Assembly: GCF_030936135.1 (NCBI RefSeq)
Contig: NC_082597.1
Coordinates: 75,002,495-75,066,494 of the forward strand
Reading direction: 5' to 3'
DNA length: 64,000 nucleotides
Source of the DNA: Gavia stellata
Taxonomy: Eukaryota; Chordata; Aves; Gaviiformes; Gaviidae
The notes beneath the pieces were generated by a model. The model was given only the letters and a program-made list of their open reading frames with translations. It was not told the origin of the DNA and ran no database searches. Positions 43,001 to 54,067 of the stretch are shown one piece after another (within the stretch, counting starts at the first letter, position 1; every line of letters starts with the position of its first letter). Both the position numbers and the translations under genes were made by a program.

Positions 43001-44240
43001 TAACTGTCCTTATTCCTTGTGAGTAATCTTGACTGCTCAGGTGTTTCTCGGAAAGGCATTTCTAACCATTAACTTCTTACCATGGGTCATGGGAGGTACA
43101 TTTGGTAGTCAGCTCCCATGACCAAACCTAACTTATCATAAATAATAAAACACGAACTGGGACCTTGGCAAACTCGGGAAATTCCTGAAGGACTGCTTTA
43201 TTTCAAAACAAGATTTGCATGCAGGTTCTCAAGTTGAGTTGAAAACATTGAAGGGCCTCAGCTGAATATATTGCAGGAGGTTTTCAATAGGAATAGTGAA
43301 GCCACTGGATATTTGAGGAAAAGATTGTAAAATTGAGTAAATTAATTTGTGGCCATTGAAAGGAAAATTGAAAATATTAAACATTCCAAAATGTTTTGAT
43401 TCAAACCTGAGCTATTTATTTTACTCCAATGCTTTCAAATTTCTTAAGGTCACTTTAAGCAAAAGTGGAGCTTTCAGTTTGAAAAACATTAACGACGGTT
43501 TCTACAAACTCAAAAATTTTCAAAAAATACATTTCAAAACAGGCAATCAATTGAGAACTGCCTCTTTCCTTTTGATGAATCCGCATATTCTCTGGAAAGA
43601 CTTCAAAATCTTCAACCACTTCTAGTCATGAAACATGCAGGATTCAAGCCAATATTAAATATCTATTTTAAATTTGTGATTTTTGTTGTCTGTACTCCTC
43701 TTATGGAGACATATGACAGCTTAAAAAATTATTGTGTCTCTAAGTGCCTCTGTTTTTAAGATGCCTCAGGCTGAAATTCTAAAATGTTCAAAAACTAGTC
43801 CCTTAACATCACAAAATTCAAACATTTGGAATCGATTTGCAGTTTTGAAAATTCATGCTGTTGTATATTTGGTTAAACAAAACCAAAAATATTTCATTCA
43901 CGTAAAATAAGACATTGGTTTTGTATTCATAAAAAGTATTTTAAGATGTAGCTTTTTTCTTGGAGGCTAAAACAGCTTCCAACAAAGCATAACTTATAGA
44001 ATAATCCTATTAATTGCATTTTACGGCACCATATAATGTTCATGCTTGTAATTTTCCACAATTACTACATTTTGACTATCACCTCATTACTTTATCTGGA
44101 GAGATAATAAATGACAAATGACATGCATTTTTCATGACTCTGCATTTCAATTATTTATCAAATTACCTCCAATATTTCTGTTGCCTTTATCAACTACCTA
44201 GAAAAATCAATATCTGATAGGACTCCATGGTGTATAGCAA
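37020..44240. other. Intergenic DNA upstream of the sulfotransferase gene
   Basis: No exon is recognised. Positions 38140-39290 are GC-rich and give overlapping frames on both strands (111-154 residues), which is typical of composition rather than coding. From about 43300 to 44240 the sequence is very AT-rich and has no frame of note other than a 92-residue low-complexity one (43347-43625). The last few hundred bases should hold proximal regulatory sites of the downstream gene. Confidence 0.5.
38010..38070 (+). mobile_element. Possible fragment of an avian ERV LTR 5' end
   Basis: The segment starting TGTCCTGGCTTTGGCTGGGA and running into GAGTTAACTTTCTTCATGG resembles, as I recall it, the first bases of a common avian ERVL-type LTR (TGTCCTGGTTT, GGCTGGGA, AGAGTTAA). 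The similarity fades after about 60 bp, and I see no matching 3' end nearby. At most it is a broken remnant. The family assignment is from memory and not verified. Confidence 0.35.
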
Positions 44241-44242
44241 AG

Positions 44243-44250
44243 TATATAAG
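44243..44250 (+). promoter_or_regulatory. TATA box, predicted SULT promoter
   Basis: TATATAAG matches the strong metazoan TATA consensus and lies 131 bp upstream of the sulfotransferase ATG. This would place transcription start near 44270-44280 and give a 5' UTR of about 100 nt. A competing possibility is that the ATG exon begins at 44353, because TTGCAG just before it (44347-44352) would serve as a splice acceptor for an upstream untranslated exon. Confidence 0.5.
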
Positions 44251-44373
44251 CATGAAGTTTGTATTGCTTGGACTCAATTTGTCACTTCAAACCATCTGAC
44301 TTAGAAGTGACTCTTAAACCCTCTTGTCAATTCACCGTTATCTGATTTGCAGGAATCCAAGACTTAAGCAAAC

Positions 44374-44518
44374 ATGTCCAACTGCAGTGAGGCAGAACTC
44401 ATTCACATCTTTAAGGGGATTCCCTTTACCACCAGGTCTTCTCCAGAACTTTTAAAATCCTTGGACACTTTCGATGCTAGAGAAGATGATATCCTTTTGG
44501 TTTCCTATCCCAAATCTG
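44374..44518 (+). CDS. SULT6B1: SULT6B1-like coding exon 1
   Basis: It encodes residues 1-48 and the first base of Gly49. It contains the GIPF element (15-18), the family '[20 protein letters not shown]' region, and the start of the phosphosulfate loop. The donor is CTG|GTAAGTT, leaving phase 1. Reading through the donor gives a 107-residue frame with no homology, a by-product of intron 1. Confidence 0.88.
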
Positions 44519-47500
44519 GTAAGTTCTACTTTTACATGTTAAATCTAAGAAGTCTCAATTGTTTGTTTCATGTTCTCTGCTTAAACTACTTGGGAAATGT
44601 CTGTGTACAAGAAACAGGGAAGGATGTTTTAGTATGTGAATATATTATTCTGTCAGTAAGTGTTCAAATTACAAAAAAATATGGATCATTTATCTAAATT
44701 CTGATTCTTTAGTTGAAAATAATCTCAGGTGTTTTCATACTGGAAAGCAAACAAATAGTTATTTCTCGTAAGCAAAATCTGTACTTGAAGGATTTTCCTG
44801 AGGACTTTCTACATTCAATTACGAGCAAGTCGAGAGCTGTATTAAGTTATTTATATGGCTCTTGGCTGTATATTTATTAATTTCTTATTCCCTCTCCCCC
44901 CGCCTCACTCGCCCACAGAAGCACACACCAAAGAAGCAGCTCAATCAGTATTACCCAAATATATAGACTCAAGGTACTGTAAGGAAACTTACAGTTTTTT
45001 CTAGGTTATTCTAAAATTTCCAGGTTATTCTAAAATTAATGATAAAAATAATATAACCACCTCTCAGCTGACAAGCAGTTTGTCTCATGGAATTGTTTTG
45101 GTACCAATATTAACACTTCTCACAGAGTTACTTTGCACTTCAGCTACAGCCCTAATTTTTCAAGTATTTATACATTTGGAGCCAACGGGATTATTCAGTT
45201 ATGTAAAATTTCTTGAATCTGTGGGATTATAATTATCACTTGTGCACTAGCAAGCTGTTTCCGTATGCAAAATGCATGTTCCACATATTTTCTCAGTAAC
45301 AAATCTTCCTTTTTTTCTTTTTTTTTTTTCCCTTAAAATTACTTCTCTGCAGGCACTCACTGGCTTGCAGGAGTTATAACAAAGCTTTACAATACTCAAG
45401 TTACACTAACATCTCCCATTGAATTTGGAGACATATCCAATTTGGAGGAACTGAATAAACTCTCATCAAAGAGAATCATCCCAACGCACTTAGACTACAA
45501 CATGTTACCTCCAAATTTTAAAAATAAAAAATGCAAGGTAAGGCAAAATATATAAAAGCAGTAAGATATGTTAAGTGTCTATTAGGAATCTATTTTGTCT
45601 TGTTGATCCTTAATAATTTTTAAATGATTTACAGTTTCCAGAAGTGGTTTGCTGTGAATTTTGGAGACACAGCCGACCAGCAGTCGAAGACAGTGTGAGC
45701 AGAGACTTGGGCTAGGGACTGGGTTCTGCTCCTGCCCCACTGCTCCCACAGGGTGATTTGTATACCAGGCACCACACAAAATACAACATCAACATCCTTC
45801 AATCAGAAATATATTATTAGGGATGGGGGGTTTCTCATGGCCCCATTTCCTAGTGGCTGGAGCACTGGCTTAGAAAATAGTTATCTTGGGTACTTACAGG
45901 CTGTTCTGGGGGTGAAGGTACTCTGCCCCTCCTATTGAAGCTTTGTGAAGACCCAAAGAGATACTGGGCAAACAGAGGAAAATTGAACTGTGGCAGGTGG
46001 ATTCAGGTCACAGTTTTGGGTTCCTCCAATGCTAATGTGGGAGGTCTTTAAAAAATCAGCTCTGGGCCTCAGATTTTAGGTTAGAAGTCCAAAATTTCAG
46101 GATTACTCAGATCCAGACTTTTGGGACACAGCTAATTTGAATAAAAGGCCAAAGTTTATGTTTTGCAGCTGTTCTGAGAATGTTAATTAGTAAATGGTTT
46201 CATATGATAGATTTATGAGGTAGTATACTGACTCATGAGTTAAAATGAACACAGCCTCTTTCATAAAACACAAACATTACCCAGCTGCAGGAAACACACC
46301 TCTGTCCACATGGAATTGTTTACTAACCACTACTGACTTCTGCCTAAACAGGGACAAATACATTTCTGTCTTAATGGCATGGTCACTGATGGAGGAATCC
46401 TAAAAGAAAGGGTTTTGACACTGCAAACTGCCTGTGAAAATGCTACATTTATGCGCAGAGCTCCTCTACAATAAAGGAAGAATATCAATAACCATATCAT
46501 CTTCATTTACAGATGATCTACATCAGCAGAAATCCAAAAGATACTGCAGTTTCCATGTATCATTACTACAGAGATAATCCAAACCTTCCCACTATTGACA
46601 CCTGGACTACTTTCTTTGACTTGTTCTTAAAAGGAGATGGTAAGGATAACTGTTATGTTTTCTCCTTACAGTTTACATTAGCTTATTATGCACAGAAAGA
46701 GTTAAAAAATGTAAACTGTGTGAAAATTCCTTATTGCACTCCTTATTCACATGGCTTTAGTTGGGGTTTTTTTTCAGGATAAATTCTAATGCCAAACTAA
46801 ACACGAGCAAATAATAGGATGCTATCTTCAGCCCTGCAAGGAGACATTTTGATAAGCGGCTACATTTCAGCACTACTACTTCAGCACAACTGCTCTTTGC
46901 AGGTTTTTGCTGTTCTTTGACATAGCTGTTAAAAAACATACTCTCACAGACAAGTTACTGATTTCATTTCTTCCCACAAACACTCTGAAACCCCTGACAA
47001 TTTGTTGATTCTGCTGTGGATCTGCCTGTATTAAAACATTCACATCCTTGTGTTGCGAACCACAGTAACAGACTGCTTCCCACCAAAAATTAATGTTTAA
47101 ACTTTGATAGAGGAGGTATGTGTATACAGCTCCTTCCAAGCAGATGTAAGGGCAGCCGAGTTCACCGCAGCCAGCTCCTGTCCTCAGCGAGCCGGCCGGT
47201 GGGGCAGGCACTCTGTTCGAAGGTGCTCAGCAGGCTCTACGTGGCTCTCTGCCATGCTGAAGCGCAGGCAATGGGGCACATGGGGGGACCATCCCCAGGC
47301 TGCACTGAGAGCTATGCCTGCAGGCGTAGTGTTTTCTCCCATCTTAAAGACAGCTTTGGGTGGCCCTTCAAAGGGGGTCTAAATGTTTTCACAAAGCCCT
47401 CCCGCACACACTCTGCCTGATGTGTTGCCTTAGTAGCGGGGTCCAAAGACCAAGGGCAAGAGTGAGATTTTTATGACTGGCAGTGGTGGCATGGAAGCCA

Positions 47501-50500
47501 ACAACAGGACCATGTTCCAGTTATCCACTCCCATTTTTAGTGTTTTATTACTCCTTTGATGACATGTGTTCCTCCTATACAACCACAAGTGACGATAACA
47601 GCAACAATGACAGATCAGCTTGAAAGCCTTGAAAGAAAAGTGCCATTGCAGTCATCTTGGGCTTACATCAAAGATCCAGAAGTCAATTTGTCTACTGGCT
47701 TGCATGAGCTTTGGCTCAGATCTTGTGTTCGTAGTCCAGAGCAGCCCTAAGGCATGTGCTTCAGTGATTTGCAGGATCTTTGTTTAGTATCAACTCTGAC
47801 CATATAATAGTGAAAAAAACCCCCAGGATTATATTAAATTTTAAAAGCATCTCCCATTTATCTGTAAATTAGTAGCCACATTTTCTCTGTGCTTATGCAT
47901 GGCATAAAAAGATAACTATGTTGGTTACAATAGAAATTTATGTAAGAGGTGGTACTGAGAGAGAGTTTGTAATTTTTGCTCCTAATAAAAACATATGAAG
48001 GCTGTGCTGCTTGATTCAGATCCTGTAGTACTCTTGCAGAGTTAATCTCAGTTCAGAACAAGGGTGAGGACACACAGAGACAGCTGTGATGCTGTCCCTG
48101 GAGTCTCCGTGACTGCATGCTGTACCCCTGAAGCCAACAGGGCTATTCTATGCTATCGTTGGCCACATGCCCAGTGTGGTTGACCAGGAGAGCTGGGTTT
48201 AACTGCACACCGTGGAGCACACATGCCTTGCAGTTAGACAGTGCTTTATGTGCAGGAGGTGGCTATAGACGGGAGCATTCAGCAAAATACTTAATTACAT
48301 CTCAAGGTTTGCAACCAAAGTTATGCCCATTACAATATTATACTTTTCTGGTAGCAGTTATAAAGCAAAGTCACAGTTTTGGAGAATGCTGGCAATCACA
48401 ATTGCTCTGTCCAAGCCTCTACTCATCGCCCTGCAAGAGTCTTTCAACTCATCTTTCAATGCAGTCCATCTTGTCCTTCAACCAGAAGGATCAGAATTTT
48501 GTTTTTTAAAAGAAACTGAAAATTAGCTCTCCTCCCATGCTTCAGCAAAAGGAGCATTCAGACAAAACAAGTACTATGAGTCAACTATAAAACCATGTTA
48601 TCTATGTCATTGGCTGAATGATGTATTTGCATAATAACTTGTTTACATAATTCTTCTTGGACTTTTAAAAATAATACAGATTTCTCTGCTGGGACAGAGT
48701 AGAGCTAACAATTGTGTGCTCTCTTTAACAGACTCCCTATTTCATTTCCTAGTGAAGTAATCATATTTCTAGCTGTGACCACAGATATGCAGACATTTGC
48801 TGAGATGCTCAGGTCTTGTTAGGCGAGTACATTTTCCTTCATTACTGGCCTTTCCTTAGATTTGGAGCCTGTTTCCACTACAGAATTATCTCTTAGAATA
48901 GTATCTGCATCTCTGATACAAAACCGAATTCCAACAAGAATAGTAACCTCTTTGGATTGTAAGTTTGAGTCACTTCACAAAAAGAATTGAATCCATTTTA
49001 GAGGAATAGAGGGTACACATTAAGAAGGAAGGGATCACTCCCCTAAATGTGTGAGGTGCAGTCAGAGTTATTTATGAATAAAGTTTATATGAATCTTTTT
49101 TACATGGGTTTTCTTTTCAGTTGTCTGTGGATCCTGGTTTGATCATTTCCTAAGTTGGGAAGAACACGAAAATGACAAAAACATCCTGTTTTTGTTCTAT
49201 GAAGACATGAAGAAGGTAAATATGCTGTCTGCTGTTATTTCAGAATGCATTACATGTAAATTAACATCATTAAAGTATCAAAGAGCAAACTATAATGAAA
49301 AAGGAGAAAAAAGAAAAATGTGAATGTATGTCTTTGGGCATATTTTATATTTGCATCAACTTTGTATTAGTGAACTAATTCTGACTGCACAAGTTATATA
49401 AATACCAAATCCTGTGAGAGCTGCATTTCTCAGATGTAGGAGTGGGACACATATTACATGATTTTTCCCTGAGCTACAGGAATAATTTTAAGTTCCCCAT
49501 TCTTGGTCCTATGGAAAGACCAACCAAGGACACCTGTTGAAGGCCACACGTTAACCTGATGTGCCTGACATTTCAAGTGAAATTTTCAAAAAGTGATGTA
49601 AGACAACAGAACTACTCATGGTCAGTGGGACTTGTGCTCCCAATAAACAAGAAAATTAGAGGCTGGAGGGTGTAGGAAAAACGTTTTGATGAAAGGAAAT
49701 TATTATGCAGAAACTGCTTGCTGTTCTTATACAAAAGTTAAATACCAACATTCTTTAACTTTTAGATAATGTATTTTTGGGTGAATAGAAAACTCTTTCT
49801 AGTGTTTCCATTAAAATAGTTAATTTTTTGGAAAAAAAAATACACTACAAGGAATATAAACAAGCCATTTTGGATCCTGAGTTACTTGTTGGATCTTTAG
49901 ATACAACACCTCCAATGAAATAAGCTACTTACACAGAAGCTGAGCTTTGAGTATTTCTCTATTCCCAGTGACATAATTCTGAGAGACAGAACAACACTTT
50001 GCCTGAACTGGGAGTAAAATTGCAATGTAACTGTGTTTGATAGCACTTACTCAGCTTTTACTCATTTCTCTGAGTATGAGTAAGAGGGGAATCAAGTTTA
50101 CTCTACCTGTTATCTACACAGGCCAATGACATGTTTAGCTTTGCTTGAAAGCAAATAAATGTGTGATAAACTTGGTATGTAATAAAAAGGATCATTTTCA
50201 TATCAACTAGAAGTCTGATAATCAGCTCAGAAATATAAAAGCTTTATTTTTCTTGTGCCTCAGGATCTCCCTAAGATTGTAAAGGAAATTAGTCTGTTCC
50301 TGGGTTTAAGCATCAGTGATAATGATATCCAAGACATTTGCAAGAAGTCCTCATTCTCAGAGATGAAAAGTGACACGGAAAAGGAAAACAGTGATCCCAG
50401 TCACACCGTTTGTGCACTGACATCCAACAGGAAGCTGATTTTCCGAAAAGGTAAGTTCCGTGGGCTGGGCTTAACACAGCAGAAGGAGTGGGAATCCAGC

Positions 50501-52465
50501 CAGAGGCCGCAGCCCAGGTCTTTTCCAGACTGTAGTGATGCTTTGGGTCAGCTCTGGGACGCAATGACAGGATTCTTCAATTTGAAGCCATTTTAAAAAT
50601 CACTTTCTTTCTAAGTTCGTTCTCTGGTTGCAAATGCAGGCTTATACTAGAGAAGCACAAAGGAGTCTGAACAGCAGTCTGACTGCTATTGCTCCATGTG
50701 AGCTTTTCAGCTAAAAGGAAAGGTTCATGAAGCATTACTCTTTATTTGCCTTATTCTATCTAAAAGTTGACCACCTCAGTCTTTTACAACATGTACCCTC
50801 TGATATCACCAGCGAAGGTCACTTAGTTTACTAGAATGAGAAAGAGCGAGACACATTCCTTGCGAAGGAGACTGCTTGCAGAGTTTATCTTCCATATCAC
50901 CTCTTATCTTATTGAAATGTTCCTGAAAAAGGAATATGCTGAAAATGACAAGTACAAAAGAATGGATGATTCCATCATCTGATGGCCTCAAAGGTAGCCT
51001 TCAGACCTTGGCCAAGCTGGGATATGCGGTAAAATCTTCAACAGTGCTTAGTTCAGATGTAACTCAAAAATACCTGCAGGAGCTGTTTTCTTGCTACTGA
51101 TGTTTCAGAAGGGTGCTCAGATTTGGATAATAAGTCAATCAAAACCATCATGTTTAGATGGATTTTGATTATTTTTACTTAGTTAATTTTTGAACAATAA
51201 CTGACAGTTTAAAACTAAGAGTTGTTTCAACTAAGAAAAACTTGTTTTCATTTATAAATAGGGAAATAGTACATTTTGCTAATTCAGAATGATTTTATCA
51301 ATGAGCTGAAGCAAATGCCAAAATACAATCTGATAGTAAAAAGCAAGCAAACAAACAAAAAGCTCAGATACACTTTTCTGTCAGTGAACTTTAACAAAGC
51401 TACATTGAAAAAATCGAAAAACCCCAGCAGTTTCACTTCCAAGTAGTTCTTATGCAAGTCCCAGGGTTTTAGCCAGTTTCAGTCAGTTTACAGAAGATTT
51501 TTATATATGTATTATTCTTCAGGCTCTCTTTGCTTGTCCGTGCTGAACGGAATGCTCGTTTAGTCAGCAGTTTTGGGATGCAGGGTCTTTAGAGAATGCA
51601 CATGAGGAAAAACTGTAAGCATTGTCTCATTAAAATATGTCGGTTTAAAAAACAATTTCTTGTTTACTCAAACTGGATAACAGATGAAACACTTTACTGA
51701 ACACAAGTGTGCATGGTCACCCAGAAGCAGTTAACTGCCCACATAAGTAGGGGGACATCTCATCTGTAGAAAGCCCTAGAGATTAGGAGCAGGTGTGAGG
51801 GTGGGATTCATCTATCAGGTCACTCTGGGCTCCTTTTTTAGGAGTCATCTTTAGTCAATGGAGACATATGGCTGCTTTTGGGGCACCGTTCATTTCATGA
51901 GTTTTAGATGTTGACTAGGATGAGATGGCTTTCAGCTAGGAAGTAACCATTTCCCTCTACTGACTGTGAAAGAGCCCAGACGGAGACCCTTAACTGCATA
52001 CATCTAAGGTGCAGCGAGATGCCTCTCTGCTGAGATGACCAAAAGCTCTAATTCCATCTAGGAAACCTGCCACTCTTCATGTACCATTTAGTGTTGTTGG
52101 CACTAAACAAATCTGAGACTGAGGGTTTACCACCCTTTATGGACAATGATCCAGCTGCTTCCATCAGAGTCTCACCAGATCAATAAAAAATTACTCATGG
52201 CCATGACCTACTGCAGAGACTATGGTTAATAATATATAAATAATCTGTGCCAGCTGCAACATTAACAAAACTGGGCTTCCTTTAAGTAATTTTCTGCACT
52301 ATATATTGCTAGCCTCACTGTTCTTTTTCTGCTCCTGCTCTCCTAGGTGCTGTTGGTGATTGGAAGAACCATTTCACTCCAAAACAGAATCGAAGGTTTG
52401 AGGAGATATTTAATGAGAAAATGAAACTCAGCAAAATGGCAAAAAGCCTCACCTATGAATTTTGA
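44374..52465 (+). CDS. SULT6B1: Cytosolic sulfotransferase, SULT6B1-like, six coding exons
   Basis: The predicted enzyme transfers the sulfonate of PAPS to a hydroxyl or amine acceptor in the cytosol; physiological substrates of SULT6B members are poorly known. Exons: 44374-44518, 45353-45537, 46513-46639, 49121-49215, 50264-50450 and 52347-52465. Together they give 858 nt, or 285 residues plus TGA, with no frame break and GT-AG at every intron. Visible motifs are the 5'-phosphosulfate loop YPKSGTHW (45-52, Lys47), the catalytic His94 in PTHLDY, the 3'-phosphate site RNPKDTAVS (116-124, Arg116 and Ser124), and [12 protein letters not shown] (245-256). The start is fixed by an in-frame TAA 9 nt upstream (44365-44367), and A at -3 gives a fair Kozak context. 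The protein is about 20 residues shorter at the N terminus than the mammalian SULT6B1 I recall. The dimer motif KxxxTVxxxE is altered ([10 protein letters not shown]). It is named SULT6B1-like by resemblance; an avian paralogue (SULT6B1L) is equally possible. Confidence 0.88.
45003..45037. repeat. Two 16-bp direct repeats in intron 1
   Basis: AGGTTATTCTAAAATT occurs at 45003-45018 and 45022-45037, with a period of 19 bp. It is a small local duplication inside intron 1 of the sulfotransferase gene, with no function evident. Confidence 0.85.
45353..45537 (+). CDS. SULT6B1: SULT6B1-like coding exon 2
   Basis: It completes Gly49 and encodes Thr50-Lys110, including THW of the PAPS loop and catalytic His94. 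The acceptor follows a long T-rich tract (about 45309-45350, ending CTGCAG). The donor is AAG|GTAAGG, phase 0. Many SULT1 genes have two exons (about 126 and 98 bp) for this part; here one 185-bp exon covers it, with a shorter substrate-binding segment between Lys47 and His94. Confidence 0.88.
46513..46639 (+). CDS. SULT6B1: SULT6B1-like coding exon 3
   Basis: It encodes Met111-Asp152 and one base of Val153, including the 3'-phosphate-binding RNPKDTAVS segment and the FFDLFLKGD loop. It is 127 bp long, the same as the conserved equivalent exon in SULT1 genes. The acceptor is TTTACAG and the donor GATG|GTAAGG. Read-through into intron 3 makes the 89-residue frame that ends at 46782. Confidence 0.9.
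46640..49120 (+). other. SULT intron 3 with a GC-rich pocket
   Basis: This is the largest intron of the gene (2481 bp). Most is AT-rich. A GC-rich block at about 47130-47420 yields overlapping frames of 92-111 residues on both strands without recognisable domains. It may be an old repeat or a CpG-bearing regulatory pocket; I could not assign it. I saw no duplicated or skipped SULT exon in this intron. Confidence 0.6.
49121..49215 (+). CDS. SULT6B1: SULT6B1-like coding exon 4
   Basis: A 95-bp exon, the length typical of this SULT exon, encodes the rest of Val153 through Lys184. It includes [10 protein letters not shown] and the conserved FYEDMKK stretch. The acceptor TTTTCTTTTCAG is strong and the donor is AAG|GTAAAT, phase 0. 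No methionine begins the frame, so simple frame listings miss it. Confidence 0.9.
50264..50450 (+). CDS. SULT6B1: SULT6B1-like coding exon 5
   Basis: It encodes Asp185-Lys246 and one base of Gly247. The first half is the conserved helix with [11 protein letters not shown]. The middle (residues 213-237) is polar and variable. The end is the FRKG part of the PAPS adenosine/3'-phosphate motif. At 187 bp it is 6 bp longer than the usual 181-bp SULT1 exon, consistent with two extra residues in the variable part. The acceptor is GTGCCTCAG and the donor AAAG|GTAAGT. Confidence 0.88.
52347..52465 (+). CDS. SULT6B1: SULT6B1-like final coding exon
   Basis: It completes Gly247 and encodes Ala248-Phe285 followed by TGA (52463-52465). 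[10 protein letters not shown] is the C-terminal PAPS-binding motif. The family dimer signature KxxxTVxxxE overlaps it (253-262), but Pro and Arg replace the Val and Glu. The acceptor CTCTCCTAG follows a pyrimidine-rich stretch. Confidence 0.88.
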
Positions 52466-54067
52466 CTCCATGTGAAGAACAACACCCAGTTATCAACAAA
52501 CACAGATAGAACAATTGGTGGAAAATTCTGAATGGGGGCTCCCATTCGGTTTATAATGCTCCCAATAGAAAGGATTGTAAACATGAGATTTTGAGGATAG
52601 GAAAATTGTGACACAATGCCAGAGCTGAACTCAAGTTTTCAGCGGGCAGAGGTATATGGTTTTACAGAGTCAGATATCAGACCCATTTTTCTACAACCAA
52701 ATCTACTTTATCATTTATTTATTTTTTGCTCTAGGGGGATACAAACGGACTTCTTAGATCTGATTTAGGAATTTTACCTAAGATGTTAAGAAAAAAAAAC
52801 AAAAACCAAACCTGTAAGAATCTAAATATATCAAAAATCTAAAAACATATCATGAGAAAATGACCAAAGATTTGACCACAGACTTGCTCCCTCCCTGATC
52901 TACCATGATTTGGAAAGTGTCTAACTTATCAGACTTTGTTATTGATACTGAAGTTGAAAACTGCAGCTGTACATTTGAAGATCTGGAATGAAGTTTGCTT
53001 ATAAAATGTCTTTTTTTTTTTTGTTATAATATGTAGTTCTTTGATGTAACTTATTTCTGGGTTATGTACTGTAGAGTGTTTGTGTTTTAAATGAAACTGA
53101 TATAAATCCACATAAATTTCTACACCATATACTGGGAAACTATAAACGTGGGGTTTTTTCCATTCGACTTTCTTCCTACAAAATGCTTGTTTCCAGTGTT
53201 TTGATGAGAACCATTTTACTTCAAGGTCCTTGTGCAATAGAATTCAACAGTTCAATAGAATTCAACTGTGGCAAACAAACCGCTACTTAGAGACAGTTTA
53301 ATCTGAACACCACTTATTTATTTACCCTACCCTGATAAGACAGATTTTCCAAGAATCAGCTGTCTGTGTTCACATCCAAGGGACTGTTCTAGGAACCCAG
53401 GGAAGATTTTTCTTCTGATTTATTCTGTGATGTGTTTTCTGTCCTCACCTTCAATTTGCTTTGCAGGCTGGCTTTAAGGACTCTTCTCCCCAAACTAGTT
53501 CTCCCCAACAATATATTTCCAAGGCATCCACAGGCAGAAAAAAACATAGGAAAAGCTAATCAAAAAGAAACTCATGCAGACAAGCACAATTACTCTGCTT
53601 TGACTCCTGTGTACTCTGAAGGTACATATCTGTAAAGCAAGCTCATCCTCTGGGTGTCTTGTTTCTGAAAAGCTGAGGTATGGCCTTATTTACAGCAAAC
53701 ACTAATGCTCTCTCTAGCCACACATTTCACACTTGCCACACAGCCCTTTTACTTCATACCTTGCTTGTGCAAGCTGACATCAATACCTACTAATTTTGCA
53801 TCTGCACAAACGATACAGAAGTTATGTGCTGAAGAGATCAGTGAGACAAAAGCCTGTTCAATAGCAGTCGCTTGCCATTTACCAATTCAACACAATTTAA
53901 GGGAGATGCTGCCCTGAGCACTGTTCTATGCAAACGACCCATTTGGAAACCAGAAGTTTGTTTGTGTTGCTTTGCTCTTCTGACACTAAAATCACTCTCT
54001 CTCCCTCTAAAACACCAAGAACCACAGTTGCCCTCCTTTCAGGTGTCATTCTTTCACTATTAATAAA
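52466..54067 (+). other. Probable 3' UTR and 3' flank of the sulfotransferase gene
   Basis: This is AT-rich non-coding sequence after the TGA. It contains an AU-rich element ATTTATTTATTTT (52713-52725) and a T12 run at 53011-53022. It also has two 14-bp direct repeats of CAATAGAATTCAAC (53235-53248 and 53253-53266). The first canonical AATAAA I noticed is at 54062-54067. Variant signals such as TATAAA near 53100 would give a shorter UTR, so the transcript end is uncertain. Confidence 0.45.
54062..54067 (+). terminator. Candidate poly(A) signal AATAAA
   Basis: This is the first canonical hexamer I could find downstream of the sulfotransferase stop, about 1.6 kb away. A downstream GU-rich element is only weakly suggested. 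Earlier variant hexamers may be used instead. Confidence 0.3.

Noticed and set aside
44374-44697. 107-residue single-exon frame
   Set aside because: Only the first 48 codons are real; the rest reads through the GTAAG donor into intron 1.
46513-46782. 89-residue frame starting at [10 protein letters not shown] as an independent small gene
   Set aside because: It is exon 3 of the sulfotransferase plus intron; the methionine is internal.
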